Assembly: GCA_905200615.1 (NCBI GenBank)
Contig: CAJKLB010000006.1
Location: forward strand, 1-64,000
DNA length: 64,000 nt
Reading direction: 5' to 3'
DNA from: an uncultured Selenomonadales bacterium
GTDB taxonomy: Bacteria; Bacillota; Clostridia; Christensenellales; QALW01
This document shows, piece after piece, positions 8,303-17,441 of this stretch. A program made the position numbers and the translations under genes. Position 1 is the stretch's first letter; each line of letters opens with the position of its first letter. The notes under the pieces were generated by a model. It did no database searches, had not been told where the DNA came from, and saw only the letters and a program-made list of their open reading frames with translations.

Positions 8303-8373
8303 CCGCCAATCGTATCAAAACAGGTGGCGGTGAACCGCCATTTTTCAAAAAACCGATGGCGGTCAACCGCCAT
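8303..8373. promoter_or_regulatory. Tandem palindromic operator array
   Basis: Two near-perfect palindromes, TGGCGGTGAACCGCCA (8325-8340) and ATGGCGGTCAACCGCCAT (8356-8373), with centres 32 bp apart. A third half-site, CCGCCA at 8303-8308, continues the 31-32 bp phasing (three helical turns) toward the -35. Placed just upstream of the operon promoter, they look like activator sites. The LuxR-type regulator next door is the obvious candidate, as LuxR-family dimers bind palindromes of this size. Confidence 0.7.
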
Positions 8374-8565
8374 TTGTGCATATTATATAAATCAAAGCAA
8401 CTATTTTGAGGCTTTATATATGCACAACTTCTAATCGTTCCAAATAGGGGTTGAGGTGTACTTTTCGTTCCTGATTTTTCCTTTCCCGGATGCCGAATGG
8501 CGTAAATTTCATTTTTCAAGTGGGGAAAACGATGTTTTTTATCAGGACAATTCGTTACCGCACAC

Positions 8566-8606
8566 AAAAACACCCTGCCTCTCCTGAGAGAAAGCAGGGT
8601 GTTCTT
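8566..8606 (-). terminator. Intrinsic terminator after the LuxR-type regulator gene
   Basis: Stem ACACCCTGC (8570-8578) / GCAGGGTGT (8594-8602) with a T-run on the minus strand, 13 bases past the regulator stop codon. Confidence 0.85.
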
Positions 8607-8618
8607 TTATCCTGTATG

Positions 8619-10031
8619 TTAATCGTTACGGTAAAGCAGGTACATAGTGATGCGGGATTTTGCGCCCGTCTTTTCGTACAGGGCGGAGATATGCCGTTCC
8701 ACCGTCCGCTTGGACAGGAACAGGCAGTCGGCGATCTCCTGGGCGCTGCTGTCCGAAGAAATCATCTGGGAAAATACATCCCATTCCCGTTCGGTCAGCC
8801 CGTATTTTGCGATGAACGCCTCCCTGCGCTCTTCGTCCGACTTTTGGGAAGCAGGCGGCTCCTTGGGCTCCATGACGGCGTTCATGCGGGCGGTATACAC
8901 GGCCATAGCAACGCTGACCGCCACGAACAGCACCAGGGCGATGACAATGGCGGCCAGGCTGTTGCCAGTGGCCAGCAGCGCCACCGATCCGTTGGTGATC
9001 AGGGCGGCGCTCACGTTATTCATGGCGCGGCCCATGCCCGCCCACAGCGACGGCAGGCGCATATGCCGGGAAAGCTCCATAAAGCTCGCTGTAAAGAAGA
9101 CAACGAAAAAGCCCGAGGACAGGTAAAAGACCACCAGTCCGATCAGGAACGGAGCGCCCAGGTTCAGTACCACAATGGACAGAACCGACATCATCATCAC
9201 GCAGTACATAATAAGCCCCATATACTTCCGCTTGCGGATATCGAAGACAAAGCCTGCGGCGAGGCCGCTGAATGCCAGCAGCAGGCGGGGCCACTGCCCG
9301 ATATCCGTCCCGCTCGCATGACGGAGAGTCACGGCATTGTCCAGTGTGCTGAACACGCAGGCCATCAGCACTACCAGCAGCGCCAGCATAATGCCCGCCG
9401 TCCGTTTTTTCCGGGTGAGGGAAATGTCTTCCGCAGGTTCCGAAGAGGCGCCCGCAGTCTCCGTCATTTCGATGCGGCTTTGGGCGGCCTGTCTCGTTCG
9501 GATGACCAGCAGGCTCAAAGCCGCCAGGAATACCGAAAGAAACGCCGCCTCCGCAACCTCCAGGTTGACAAGGTTGTTGTTTGCATACTGGAGCAGAATT
9601 CCCAGGGCGTAGGCGATCCCCGCCAGCCGTGCCAATGCATTGTCGCCGTCTATGGTGACGGCAGCCAGATAGTGGACGGCGCTGCCGAAAACGCCCAGCA
9701 GCAGGAAGAGCACCATCCCTGCCGTCATGGTCGCCGCATAGGAGATATGCTGCTGGACAATGAAGGTACAGATAATCGCACCCAGCGCCAGGATAAAGGT
9801 CAGCGCGCTTTTATAGCGCCTCCCGCCCCAGCGTTCCATGGCCGGATACAAGAAAAAGCCGACGGCGCTGGCGCCCAGCGCATAGTTCTGGGCAATGACA
9901 GTTCTCCCTTCCGTCACCGACAGAGAAATCATATTGACAAACAGATATTCCGCCCCTAAAAAGACAAAAGTAAAAATACCGATCAGCAGAATGGCGTTGA
10001 CAGACGCCGGCTTTCTCAGTTCCCCTTTCAT
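8619..10031 (-). CDS. Membrane-integrated LuxR-family transcriptional regulator (MFS-like domain plus HTH)
   Basis: 470 residues. About 12 hydrophobic helices fill residues 12-385, arranged like a major-facilitator protein. A basic linker follows, then a LuxR/GerE helix-turn-helix at ~410-468 (LTEREWDVF, EIADCLFLSKRTVERHIS, LYEKTGAKSR). No receiver domain. This architecture is known from Eggerthella-type and clostridial genomes, where a membrane sensor is joined to a DNA-binding tail. Inferred target: the palindromes at 8303-8373. Follows the XRE gene by 39 bases and probably shares its promoter at 10316-10344. Confidence 0.9.
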   Translation of the reverse strand: MKGELRKPASVNAILLIGIFTFVFLGAEYLFVNMISLSVTEGRTVIAQNYALGASAVGFFLYPAMERWGGRRYKSALTFILALGAIICTFIVQQHISYAATMTAGMVLFLLLGVFGSAVHYLAAVTIDGDNALARLAGIAYALGILLQYANNNLVNLEVAEAAFLSVFLAALSLLVIRTRQAAQSRIEMTETAGASSEPAEDISLTRKKRTAGIMLALLVVLMACVFSTLDNAVTLRHASGTDIGQWPRLLLAFSGLAAGFVFDIRKRKYMGLIMYCVMMMSVLSIVVLNLGAPFLIGLVVFYLSSGFFVVFFTASFMELSRHMRLPSLWAGMGRAMNNVSAALITNGSVALLATGNSLAAIVIALVLFVAVSVAMAVYTARMNAVMEPKEPPASQKSDEERREAFIAKYGLTEREWDVFSQMISSDSSAQEIADCLFLSKRTVERHISALYEKTGAKSRITMYLLYRND

Positions 10032-10070
10032 CGTACCACCCTTTCCACAGAAGCCGCTGCAGGCGTCCCG

Positions 10071-10292
10071 TTATTTCTCCGATTCTTCCGTCAGCTCCAC
10101 TACATCCCCGATGTCACAGCGGAGCGCCCGGCAGATCCGCTCCAAAACCTCCAGGCTCACATATTCGTCCCGGTTCAGCTTTGCTATCGTAGAGGAGGAC
10201 ACATCTGCCAACTCTGTCAGGGCGGATTTTTTCATCTTTTTATCAATCAGCAATTTCCACAGCCGGTTGTACTGGACAGCCATACGCTTCAT
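10071..10292 (-). CDS. Small XRE-family (Cro/CI-type) HTH regulator
   Basis: 73 residues, almost entirely one Cro/CI helix-turn-helix: KSALTELADVSSSTIAKLNRDE followed by V(S)LEVLERICRALRCDIGDVV. This is the common YozG-like small regulator of Firmicutes. Start at 10292 with AAGGCGAGAG close upstream; Met at codon 4 is an alternative. First gene of a two-gene unit with the LuxR-type regulator, so it may tune its level. Confidence 0.88.
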   Translation of the reverse strand: MKRMAVQYNRLWKLLIDKKMKKSALTELADVSSSTIAKLNRDEYVSLEVLERICRALRCDIGDVVELTEESEK

Positions 10293-10315
10293 CTCTCGCC
10301 TTGTTTATGGAAGAC

Positions 10316-10344
10316 AGTATAGCACAAAAATCGTGAAAAGTCAA
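10316..10344 (-). promoter_or_regulatory. Strong promoter of the XRE/LuxR regulator unit
   Basis: Minus strand: -35 TTGACT (10339-10344), 17-bp spacer, -10 TATACT (10316-10321), 24 bases before the XRE start codon. Confidence 0.8.
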
Positions 10345-10506
10345 TGGATTTTATGAGATGTCACATATTTTTACGAATGTTAAGCCAAAAGAAAGCAGCC
10401 GCTCCTTTTACAGGCTCCTTTTACAGCCATAGACATTTACCGCTTTTTATTTCCAACGAGGTGAAGAAGCTAAAATACAGGGGAAAGGAGTACGATTATT
10501 TTCTGT

Positions 10507-10722
10507 TTACTCTGCAATGTTTATTACCTCGACACCTTTGCTCTTAGCGTAGTTCACTGTATAAAAAGTTCCGCCCTTGTTTTCTGTGAGATAAGAAATA
10601 CAAGCAGAACTGTTATCAACCAGATGGCGATTGCGTTTATGCATACAGCCCCTCGTGTACTCCTGAGAAGTAGAAGTTGAATTAACCATATAAAGAGCCG
10701 ATAAACTTGTGAGTAATCTCAC
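10507..10722 (-). pseudogene. C-terminal fragment of a YpsA/DUF1273 (SLOG-fold) protein
   Basis: The last ~45 codons, YTRGCMHKRNRHLVDNSS.. GGTFYTVNYAKSKGVEVINI, match the end of the YpsA/DUF1273 group of SLOG proteins (from memory: Y..GCM.KRNR.(M/L)VD.S and GGT..Tv.yA). Full-length members are about 170-190 residues; the nucleotide-binding N-terminal half is missing and the upstream codons look unrelated. No convincing RBS. A decayed cargo gene, interpreted as debris from the mobile element. Confidence 0.65.
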
Positions 10723-10738
10723 AGGACATCGGCTCTTT
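10692..10738 (+). terminator. Compound hairpin, possible terminator
   Basis: Outer stem AAAGAGCCGAT (10692-10702) / ATCGGCTCTTT (10728-10738) encloses an inner stem TGTGAG-TAAT-CTCACA; plus-strand T-rich tract follows. It lies where the YpsA fragment starts, so it may be the end of a lost rightward gene. Confidence 0.5.
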
Positions 10739-10911
10739 CTCTTTTGATCTGGATTTTGACAAGCTCAGGACTAAGTAAAAGTTATGATTTTTCAGTTCTG
10801 CTTATAGGAAGTGAAATATCTTATAATCGGCATATTCACATCGTTTAATAAGAAGCCATAAATCTATACAATATAGAGAGAAAGATTATATTGAATCAAG
10901 GCGGTGAGCTT

Positions 10912-11271
10912 ATGAACGAGAGAAACAACGATTTTGATTTCGATTTTATGCCGATAGGACAGGCGATTAAGAAAGCCCGTGAAGCAAAAGGAATGACGAG
11001 AGAGCAGCTTTCTGGAATAATCGGCTACGCTCCCAGACACATTCAATCTATTGAAAATGAGGGGAAATATCCAAGCATCGAGCTGTTTATCCAACTCATT
11101 CAAATGTTTGATGTTTCGGTTGATGAGTATATATTTCCTGACAAAGAAGCCAAAAAGAGTTCCGTCCGCAGACGCTTAGACGCACAGCTCGACAAATTAG
11201 ACGATAAAGAACTGTCCGTGATTGAAGCGACTGTAAATGGACTATGTAAAGCAAAAGAACCAGAGGAATAA
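10912..11271 (+). CDS. XRE-family HTH regulator of the mobile element
   Basis: 119 residues from the ATG at 10912 (AAGGCGGTGAGCTT upstream). An acidic N-terminus (NNDFDFDF) precedes a Cro/CI HTH at ~14-70 (IGQAIKKAREAKGMTREQLSGIIGYAPRHIQ, then P-SIELFIQLIQMFDVSVDEY), and a charged C-terminal helix follows. The only rightward gene in the element; convergent with the CHAP gene and separated from it by a terminator. Commonly a repressor of element transfer or excision, here possibly orphaned. Confidence 0.9.
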   Translation: MNERNNDFDFDFMPIGQAIKKAREAKGMTREQLSGIIGYAPRHIQSIENEGKYPSIELFIQLIQMFDVSVDEYIFPDKEAKKSSVRRRLDAQLDKLDDKELSVIEATVNGLCKAKEPEE

Positions 11272-11288
11272 ACCTCTGGTATTCTTTT
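11253..11288. terminator. Bidirectional terminator between the XRE and CHAP genes
   Basis: GCAAAAGAA-CCAGAGG / CCTCTGG-TA-TTCTTTTGC: a long stem with A- and T-rich flanks serving both strands; it overlaps the XRE stop codon (TAA at 11269). Confidence 0.85.
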
Positions 11289-11296
11289 GCACTTTG

Positions 11297-13024
11297 TTAA
11301 TAAGCCGGACAACCGTAGCCATAGATTACGCTGCTGCCGATGGGGTAGCTGTTCTGCCGGCACTCGTCGCCTGAATTGCCTTCGACGGTGTAGACCGTGC
11401 CGTTTTCCACACGTTCGACAATTCCAACATGGTCGGTTAGACCGTCGCCCTCCCAGTCAAAGAAAATGATCTGGCCTGCGGACGGGGTAAAGCTGCCGTC
11501 CTGCCAAAGCCCGCGCTCCTTGAACCAATCAGAACCTTGAATACAGCCCGCAAACTTCGGGATAATACCGTTTTCGATATACCCGCATTCATTTGCGCAC
11601 CACGAAACGAAACACGCGCACCATTCAACGCGCCCGGAAAAACCATACCACGACCAGTAAGGTTCACCACCGATATTCCCGATCTGCGAAAGCGCCACCG
11701 AAACGATTTCCCCATCGCTACCGCTAATCCCATACAAAACGCTCGTCCAAAGGGAATTGTTTTCGTCGGCCAGCAATTCGGCAAGTTGTTCTCGCTGATC
11801 TTCATTAAACCCATACTGATTCGCCATATCCTCGGCGGTCTTGTGGCTGACCGTGATATAAAGATAAGTGCGGGTCTGTGTTGTAGTCGTTTCTACAATG
11901 TTCCCGTGGCCGTCATCGGTTTCGGTGACAACTTCCTCGGTCTTGGTTTCGGTTCGTGAAGATATTTCATTCATCTGCCAGAAAATATCTTTGAGAATGG
12001 CTTTCTTGGAATCGTCTATTGTAGCGACCTCCTGCGCATTATCGGGGTCGGTAGTGGTTTTGACCGCATAGACAGAAAGCACTTCCGGCCAGACGGCACG
12101 GGAGCCGGACATTTCCAAAACGTCATAGGAGATATTCGCCTTTGTGGTGTCAATCTGCGTTTGATAATCGGCATTGATCTCCTGAACGACGTTCTGCATC
12201 GTATACCCTGAACCACTGTCCTCGCCCGAAAAGAAAATACCGAAGCAGGAGCCGATCAGCAAAGCAATTAAACAAATGATGATAATTACTAAAACGGCAA
12301 TCCAGCCACCGGCAGCGATGGCGGCAATCAGCGCCTTTGTCCCGGCGATAATCGCCTTGACCGCAAGGGCTATGGCTTTGGCAACCGCTTTTGCGGTAAC
12401 TACGGCGGCTTTGGCGGCGGCACGGGCAGCGTGAGCCGCCGCCCTCGCTGCTCTCGCTGTGGCCTGTGCTGTCTTTTGGGCTACCTTGGCCGCCTGCTGT
12501 GTGGTCTTGATGGCAGTTTTCGCGGTTTGTTCGGCGGTCTTAATGGTTTTCTGCGCTGTTTTCACCGAACCCTTTGCTGATTTAATCGTAACCTTTCCTG
12601 TGGATTTCGCCGTCTGCTTGATATTCTTTCCGCTGCGCTCAAGCGTCTTGATGGATTTTTTAGCGGTATCGGCAGAGTGGCGCATCCCGTTTGCGGTTTT
12701 TTTCTGCGCCTGCTTTTTCGGAATGTCCGTCTTTTTCTGCTGGAAGTGTTCTTTCGCTTTGGAGATGTTCTCTTTGGTCGTGCGAACCCCACGGCGGCCT
12801 TGCTTGTCAAATTGATGGACGGCTTCACGGGCGGCGCTCTCGGCGCCTCCCGTGATACGGTCTGCGGCGTATTCATTTGGTGAATTATCCGCAGAATAGA
12901 GACCTTGTTCCGCTTTGTCTTTGGTACGGATATAGGCGTCTTTCATTCGTTCGGCGGCAACCGCCGATTTGTCGATTGCCTTGACCGTACGTTTTACAAC
13001 ATTTCTCGTCTTTATGTCGGGCAT
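11297..13024 (-). CDS. CD1108-type conjugative-element protein with CHAP peptidoglycan hydrolase domain
   Basis: 575 residues. A basic, Lys/Ala-rich helical N-terminal half (~1-235), in which short AKTA/AARAA units repeat, leads to a TM helix (~240-262). The extracellular part ends in a CHAP amidase/endopeptidase domain (~425-575) with catalytic Cys in EWCACFVSW and His in DHVGIVE. Expected job: local opening of the wall for the conjugation channel, the VirB1-like role. Start at 13024 after GGAGGTGAAATT. Its start overlaps the end of the PAPS-reductase gene by 13 bases. Confidence 0.9.
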   Translation of the reverse strand: MPDIKTRNVVKRTVKAIDKSAVAAERMKDAYIRTKDKAEQGLYSADNSPNEYAADRITGGAESAAREAVHQFDKQGRRGVRTTKENISKAKEHFQQKKTDIPKKQAQKKTANGMRHSADTAKKSIKTLERSGKNIKQTAKSTGKVTIKSAKGSVKTAQKTIKTAEQTAKTAIKTTQQAAKVAQKTAQATARAARAAAHAARAAAKAAVVTAKAVAKAIALAVKAIIAGTKALIAAIAAGGWIAVLVIIIICLIALLIGSCFGIFFSGEDSGSGYTMQNVVQEINADYQTQIDTTKANISYDVLEMSGSRAVWPEVLSVYAVKTTTDPDNAQEVATIDDSKKAILKDIFWQMNEISSRTETKTEEVVTETDDGHGNIVETTTTQTRTYLYITVSHKTAEDMANQYGFNEDQREQLAELLADENNSLWTSVLYGISGSDGEIVSVALSQIGNIGGEPYWSWYGFSGRVEWCACFVSWCANECGYIENGIIPKFAGCIQGSDWFKERGLWQDGSFTPSAGQIIFFDWEGDGLTDHVGIVERVENGTVYTVEGNSGDECRQNSYPIGSSVIYGYGCPAY

Positions 13025-13806
13025 AATTTCACCTCCAATCCGAGCCGAGCCAGTTCATCACGCAGAGCAGAGTAAAACGCCTTGCCGTGGATATTTCCGC
13101 CTGCTTCCTGCCACTTTTTCTCAAAATCAAACCGCACGGCAAGCTGACGGACAGAATAATCTTTGCGAAATGATCTCCAAGTGTTTTCGTCCCATTCTTC
13201 AAGACGTTTCCATAAATCAGGAAAATACCGATAGAGTTTCCGCAATTCAGTAAGTCCCTGCAACGGACAGCACCAGCAGGAAACACGGCTGAAAATGCGA
13301 TACAGGCCGCCCCAGTCGAACCCTTTTGCATAGCAGTAGGCAAGGCAGTCTTTTTCGGTCATGCCCCACTCGACAAGCGGATAACATTTGTCTTTCACCC
13401 GATCTGTTTCATCGGCGGCAATTCCTACATATTCAATGACTGTATAGTTTTCTTTCAGCTTTTTCAAATAGGCGTTGATAACACGGATTTTCAGCATACC
13501 CGTACACCAACGGTTTCGTGGGCCTGCCCAACTCATACCCCGGTACTGCGCCAAAGCGGGATTTTTTCTTTTCGGAGAGTAGTCGTTAAAATAGTATTCA
13601 AAATCGTGCTCCGCTTTCAGCCGGATAATCGGTCTGTTGATATACGTCTCTAACCGGTTGATGTGTTCATACATCTGCGGAAATTCAATCCCTGTATCAC
13701 AAAACAGAATCAGATCAACAGGGCGGTTTTCTTCCAAAAGACGCAGGAGCATTGCAGTTGAATCTTTCCCGCCCGAAAGAGAAAGGACATATTTTTCAGG
13801 TTTCAT
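13012..13806 (-). CDS. Phosphoadenosine phosphosulfate reductase-family protein (PP-loop)
   Basis: 264 residues. PP-loop ATP pyrophosphatase motif SLSGGKDST at ~9-17 and the family's middle and C-terminal cysteines (RWCTGMLK, VSCWCCPLQG). The Cys-rich pattern resembles mobile-element relatives of CysH/DndC rather than housekeeping CysH. Such genes travel with Tn1549-like elements and phages; a role in nucleobase or DNA sulfur modification has been suggested for relatives but is unproved here. Overlaps both the sortase gene end and the CHAP gene start, so translationally coupled. Confidence 0.85.
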   Translation of the reverse strand: MKPEKYVLSLSGGKDSTAMLLRLLEENRPVDLILFCDTGIEFPQMYEHINRLETYINRPIIRLKAEHDFEYYFNDYSPKRKNPALAQYRGMSWAGPRNRWCTGMLKIRVINAYLKKLKENYTVIEYVGIAADETDRVKDKCYPLVEWGMTEKDCLAYCYAKGFDWGGLYRIFSRVSCWCCPLQGLTELRKLYRYFPDLWKRLEEWDENTWRSFRKDYSVRQLAVRFDFEKKWQEAGGNIHGKAFYSALRDELARLGLEVKLCPT

Positions 13807-14593
13807 CGCCGCCCACCTCCCCGTCAGGGGCGGCGACCTGTTTTGCTACGACGACCATTCTGCCGTTTGTCCTGCTGTATTCGCAGGTGGAAAGCGTAAT
13901 CAGTTTGTCGCCGTATTCGGCGCCCACGCCCGTATCATAGATAGAAAGTTCCTTGCATTTGGAGATATAGGCGTCAAAGTCCTCCGCAGAATCGGCAAGG
14001 GTAAAATGATAATACTTGAATCCCTGTTCTGAATAGGCGGTGGTTTTGAACGCTGCGATCACTTCATATTCCCCGAAACCGGAAAGGGTATCGAAACGGA
14101 TAATTTTGTGTTCCCGGTAAAAATCCTCATCGGCATATTTGCAGAGATCGGAGAACATCGAGCCGTTGCTCATATGATGGCCGTAAACCACGCAGTTGTC
14201 GGAAATTCCGAGGTCGCAGTTTTCCTGCACATAGGGAACGCCGTAGGCGCTGTACTGCTTGTCAAACCCCCGTTTCAGATAGTAATTCGGTTCGTCGATG
14301 GTCTGCATAACGGGATAGTCGATATTTGTTCCCTCAATGGAAATCCAGCCCACAAAATCGGTGTTCTGTTCGTATACCGCCGCATATTTCTCATAGGCGG
14401 TTTGCGTTGTGGTTTCGGTTTCGGATTCCTGCGGGGCAGCCTCCGGCGTTTCTTCCTCGACCAATGCAGAAATGGTTTCAAAGGTTTCGGCGCTCTTTTT
14501 GTCATCAAGATACTGCCGGCAGAGCATAAAGCCGGAGAAAAGGAAAAGGGCGGCGCAAAACGCCGCCCCCGCAAGTATCAATTTTCTTTTCAT
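13796..14593 (-). CDS. srtB: Class B sortase
   Basis: 265 residues from the ATG at 14593 (ACAGGAGGACGATCT upstream); an earlier in-frame Met overlaps the upstream gene and lacks an RBS. N-terminal TM helix (~5-25) and acidic linker, then the sortase barrel with catalytic His in VVYGHHMSNG, Cys in TLSTC and Arg in NGRMVVV. Class B by its YPVMQ and GxxF.SDLCKY features. Attaches sorting-signal proteins to peptidoglycan or builds pili; its likely client, the adhesin at 17442-18671, has lost its C-terminus. Confidence 0.93.
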   Translation of the reverse strand: MKRKLILAGAAFCAALFLFSGFMLCRQYLDDKKSAETFETISALVEEETPEAAPQESETETTTQTAYEKYAAVYEQNTDFVGWISIEGTNIDYPVMQTIDEPNYYLKRGFDKQYSAYGVPYVQENCDLGISDNCVVYGHHMSNGSMFSDLCKYADEDFYREHKIIRFDTLSGFGEYEVIAAFKTTAYSEQGFKYYHFTLADSAEDFDAYISKCKELSIYDTGVGAEYGDKLITLSTCEYSRTNGRMVVVAKQVAAPDGEVGGDET

Positions 14594-14609
14594 AGATCGT
14601 CCTCCTGTT

Positions 14610-15380
14610 TTATCTCGCCTGCTCTTTGAGAACCGGCGCTTTGGATTTTTCATGGCGCTGCGTTTTAAGCTGGCGCAGATCAGATTTTACCGACTGTTTT
14701 TGCTTTGCCTGTTTTTCGTTTTGTTGGATTTTATCAATCAGCCTATCCGCACTTCGCTCCATTTTGGAAAACGTGTCGCCGCAGGATTCCAGAAAGTCTC
14801 GCAGCTTGGCAAGCATACCTTTGTCCGCTTCCAGATTGCCGGCCTGTTTCGCCGATCTGCCTAAAAGGGCGCGGCCTGCGTTTTTCATATGCCCGCCGAC
14901 TTCGTGCAGTTCCCCGCGAATTACGTCAATCTGACCGGCGCTTTGGCGCATAGACTGCGATATATGAGAAAATCCGCTTTTGATTTTGGAAAGGGCGGTG
15001 GAAACCCGCATAGCTTCCACCGCCCGTATCAGCGCCGATTTTCCTTTTTCCTTACAGGTTTTCACCGCATTTCCGGCGGCGTCGATCAGCCGTACCTTTA
15101 TAACGGAGACCATTGTTTTAGCCTGATGGATTTTATCTTCTGCCTTTGAAATGATCTTGCCGCATTGGTTACGGATTCCCCGGTCGTGCAGGCGTTTTAC
15201 TTCTGCGTGCATTTCCTGAATTTCATTCATCATAACGGACAGATTGTATTCCATACTCTCGACATATCCCACAAGGGATTGTACGTCCTCTTTCTGCTTG
15301 TGCAGCCCGTTTTTCTCCAACACTTCGTATAAATCGAGGATTTGCGGGTGGACGTTCAAACTAATTGTTTGAGATTCCAT
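14610..15380 (-). CDS. Helical/coiled-coil protein of the conjugative element (DUF6674-like, from memory)
   Basis: 256 residues, nearly all helical and charged, with long heptad-like stretches (~45-160 and ~190-240) and a Lys/Gln-rich C-terminus. No signal peptide. Starts 20 bases inside the end of virB4 (translational coupling). A protein of this kind sits between VirB4 and sortase genes in CD1108/Tn1549-type elements; DUF6674 is my recollection, not verified. Function unknown, perhaps a cytoplasmic partner of the transfer ATPase. Confidence 0.75.
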   Translation of the reverse strand: MESQTISLNVHPQILDLYEVLEKNGLHKQKEDVQSLVGYVESMEYNLSVMMNEIQEMHAEVKRLHDRGIRNQCGKIISKAEDKIHQAKTMVSVIKVRLIDAAGNAVKTCKEKGKSALIRAVEAMRVSTALSKIKSGFSHISQSMRQSAGQIDVIRGELHEVGGHMKNAGRALLGRSAKQAGNLEADKGMLAKLRDFLESCGDTFSKMERSADRLIDKIQQNEKQAKQKQSVKSDLRQLKTQRHEKSKAPVLKEQAR

Positions 15381-17412
15381 TTACGGCACCTCCCATAACG
15401 CCCTCACCGGGCTTGGTGGTAATGAGCCTGTAAAGCTCGGTGTTTTTGGGAAACTTATTCACGAACGGGACAAGAGAAGCGCCGTATTTCATCAAGCCGC
15501 AGCCTGCGTCCGCATTGGTGATATAGCTCATCTGCTCGGTGGAGATATTCAAAAGCTCGGCAAGTTTGGCGCGGTCAGAAGCCGCCTGATTCAACATCAC
15601 CACAAATTCCGAGTTGGATAACATCGTGCTTGCCTGCACCGAATCCAGCAAATATTCGACATTCTGCGTAATAGCGCAGGGGTGGGTGTTCCTTTTACGG
15701 AACTGCCGCCACGCCGAATTGAAAAAGTTGGCGCTGTATTCATTTTCATAAACAACGTGGAACTCGTCGATAAACAGATGGGTACGCTTTCCCTTTTTCC
15801 AGTTTGTCGTAACACGGTTGAGCATAGCGTCGGTGATCGTCAGAAGTCCGGCAGGCTTTAACTGTGCGCCGAGGTCGTGAATATCATAGGAGATAATGCG
15901 GCTCGAAGTATCTACGTTGGTTTCGTGGGCGAATACGTCAAGAGAGCCGGAAGTGAACAGCTCCAAAGCAAGGGCGAGGTCGTGCGCCTCCTGTTCGGGC
16001 TGTTCCAGCAGCTTTTCACGCAGAGTACAGAGCGTAGGAACTTTGCCGGTCTGCGCCTGCTCCCTATAAACAGCGTCGGTACAACGGTCGATAATGGATT
16101 TATGATGAGCGCCTACGCCGTTTGGGTCAATCTGTTCAACCAGCGACATAATAAACTGCGCCTTATCAACAATCGGGTTGTTGTCGCCGTAGCCCTCGAC
16201 CATATCCATAGCGTTGATACGGTCACGGCCGCCCGCCGCAATATGAATCACCGAAGCGTCCTTTCCGATGGCCTGCACAAGCGGCGTGTATTCTCCCTCC
16301 GGGTCGCAGATGATAATATCGTCCTCGGTGGCAAGCGCCAGAAAGATAATGAGCAGTTTAGCAAAAAACGACTTGCCGGAGCCGGGGATTCCGAGCAGGA
16401 ACATCGACTGATTCAAAAGGTTTGACATATTGCAGAGAATCAGATTGTGGGAGATGGCATTTTCTCCAAAGAAGATACCTCCCGGCTCCCGAATCTCCTG
16501 AACCTTAAACGGCATAAACACCGCAAGGCTTTCGGTCGTTAAGGTGCGCAGGGTATTGATTTTCCGCAGGCCAATCGGGAGAGCCGTATTCAGTCCGTCA
16601 AGCTGCTGGTACTTCATCACGGCAAGCTGGCACATATGTTTTCGGGCAGTTGCCAAAATCGCCTCGGTGTTGCTGTCAAGCTGTTCTTTGGTGTCGGCGA
16701 CGTGAACCAGCGTAATCACGGCAAACATCATTCGCTGATCTCTTGTCGTCAGATCATTCAGAAATTCCCGGAGCTCGCTTCGCTGCTGCTCCATATCATA
16801 CGGAACGATGGAAGAAAAATTTTGATTGGCGTTCTGCCGTCTTTGCCAGTTGGTAATATTCGTTTCAATCCCTAACAGGATTCGTTCGACCTCACGTACC
16901 GCCTCGTCGGTCGGCACAGGAATAACGTCAATCGACAACATCATATTTCGGTCAATGTCGGTAAGTTCCGTAACCATATCGTCCTTTACATACGAAGCGT
17001 AATCTTTCAAGAAGATAACCCTTGCGTATTTCTCGCCGAGCTTTAGATAATCGCTGTGCTTTTCCACGCTGTCAGGGCAGATATAGTCCTTAAAATCGTG
17101 TCCTCGTTTCATCATTTCTTTGGCGTCAAAATGAAAAACGGCTTCCTCGCCGGGGCGATAGAAGTCGTGAAGCACTCGCAGTTTATCGGTAGCACCCAGT
17201 TCGGTACATTTGGAGCCGAGGGCGGCAAAGTGGGAAGTCAAATCCGAACCCACACGGGCAAAGTAGGACCGGGCCTGCTCTATATCCTTTTTTGTTACGG
17301 AGATCGTGATATATTTTTCCTGCATAATACCGTTGCCGGCAGTTGCTTTTGCAAGCAACACATCGTTGTATTCACGGCGGTATCGGTCCAAGCCGTCCTC
17401 CCGCATAGGCAA
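15361..17412 (-). pseudogene. VirB4-type conjugation ATPase, N-terminally truncated
   Basis: 683 codons from a fortuitous TTG at 17412. Walker A GIPGSGKS (~340), Walker B HLFIDEF (~550), and the VirB4/TraE signature AITQNVEYLL. VirB4-like sequence actually begins further right: translating upstream in frame gives SELLNSFDSGATTKIT up to ~17511, where it abuts the adhesin. Family members are ~780-800 residues, so about 90-100 N-terminal residues are lost. Would have powered the mating channel; unlikely to be functional, although the ATPase core is intact and translatable from the TTG. Confidence 0.85.
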
Positions 17413-17441
17413 TAGAATCTCCTGTTCAAAATCTTTGCGGT

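Larger units (their letters stand above)
10345..10911. other. Junction region with a gene remnant and a large hairpin
   Basis: 567 bases without an intact gene. It holds the YpsA-like fragment (10507-10722) and a compound stem-loop (10692-10738). AT-rich compared with the sequence to its left. Probably the scarred left margin of the conjugative-element remnant. Confidence 0.6.

Noticed and set aside
8325..8373. CRISPR-like repeats
   Set aside because: Only two palindromes with a 15-base gap and no cas genes; better read as operators.
10692..10738. Insertion-sequence end (terminal inverted repeat)
   Set aside because: The two arms are only 25 bases apart and no transposase lies nearby; a hairpin is the simpler reading.
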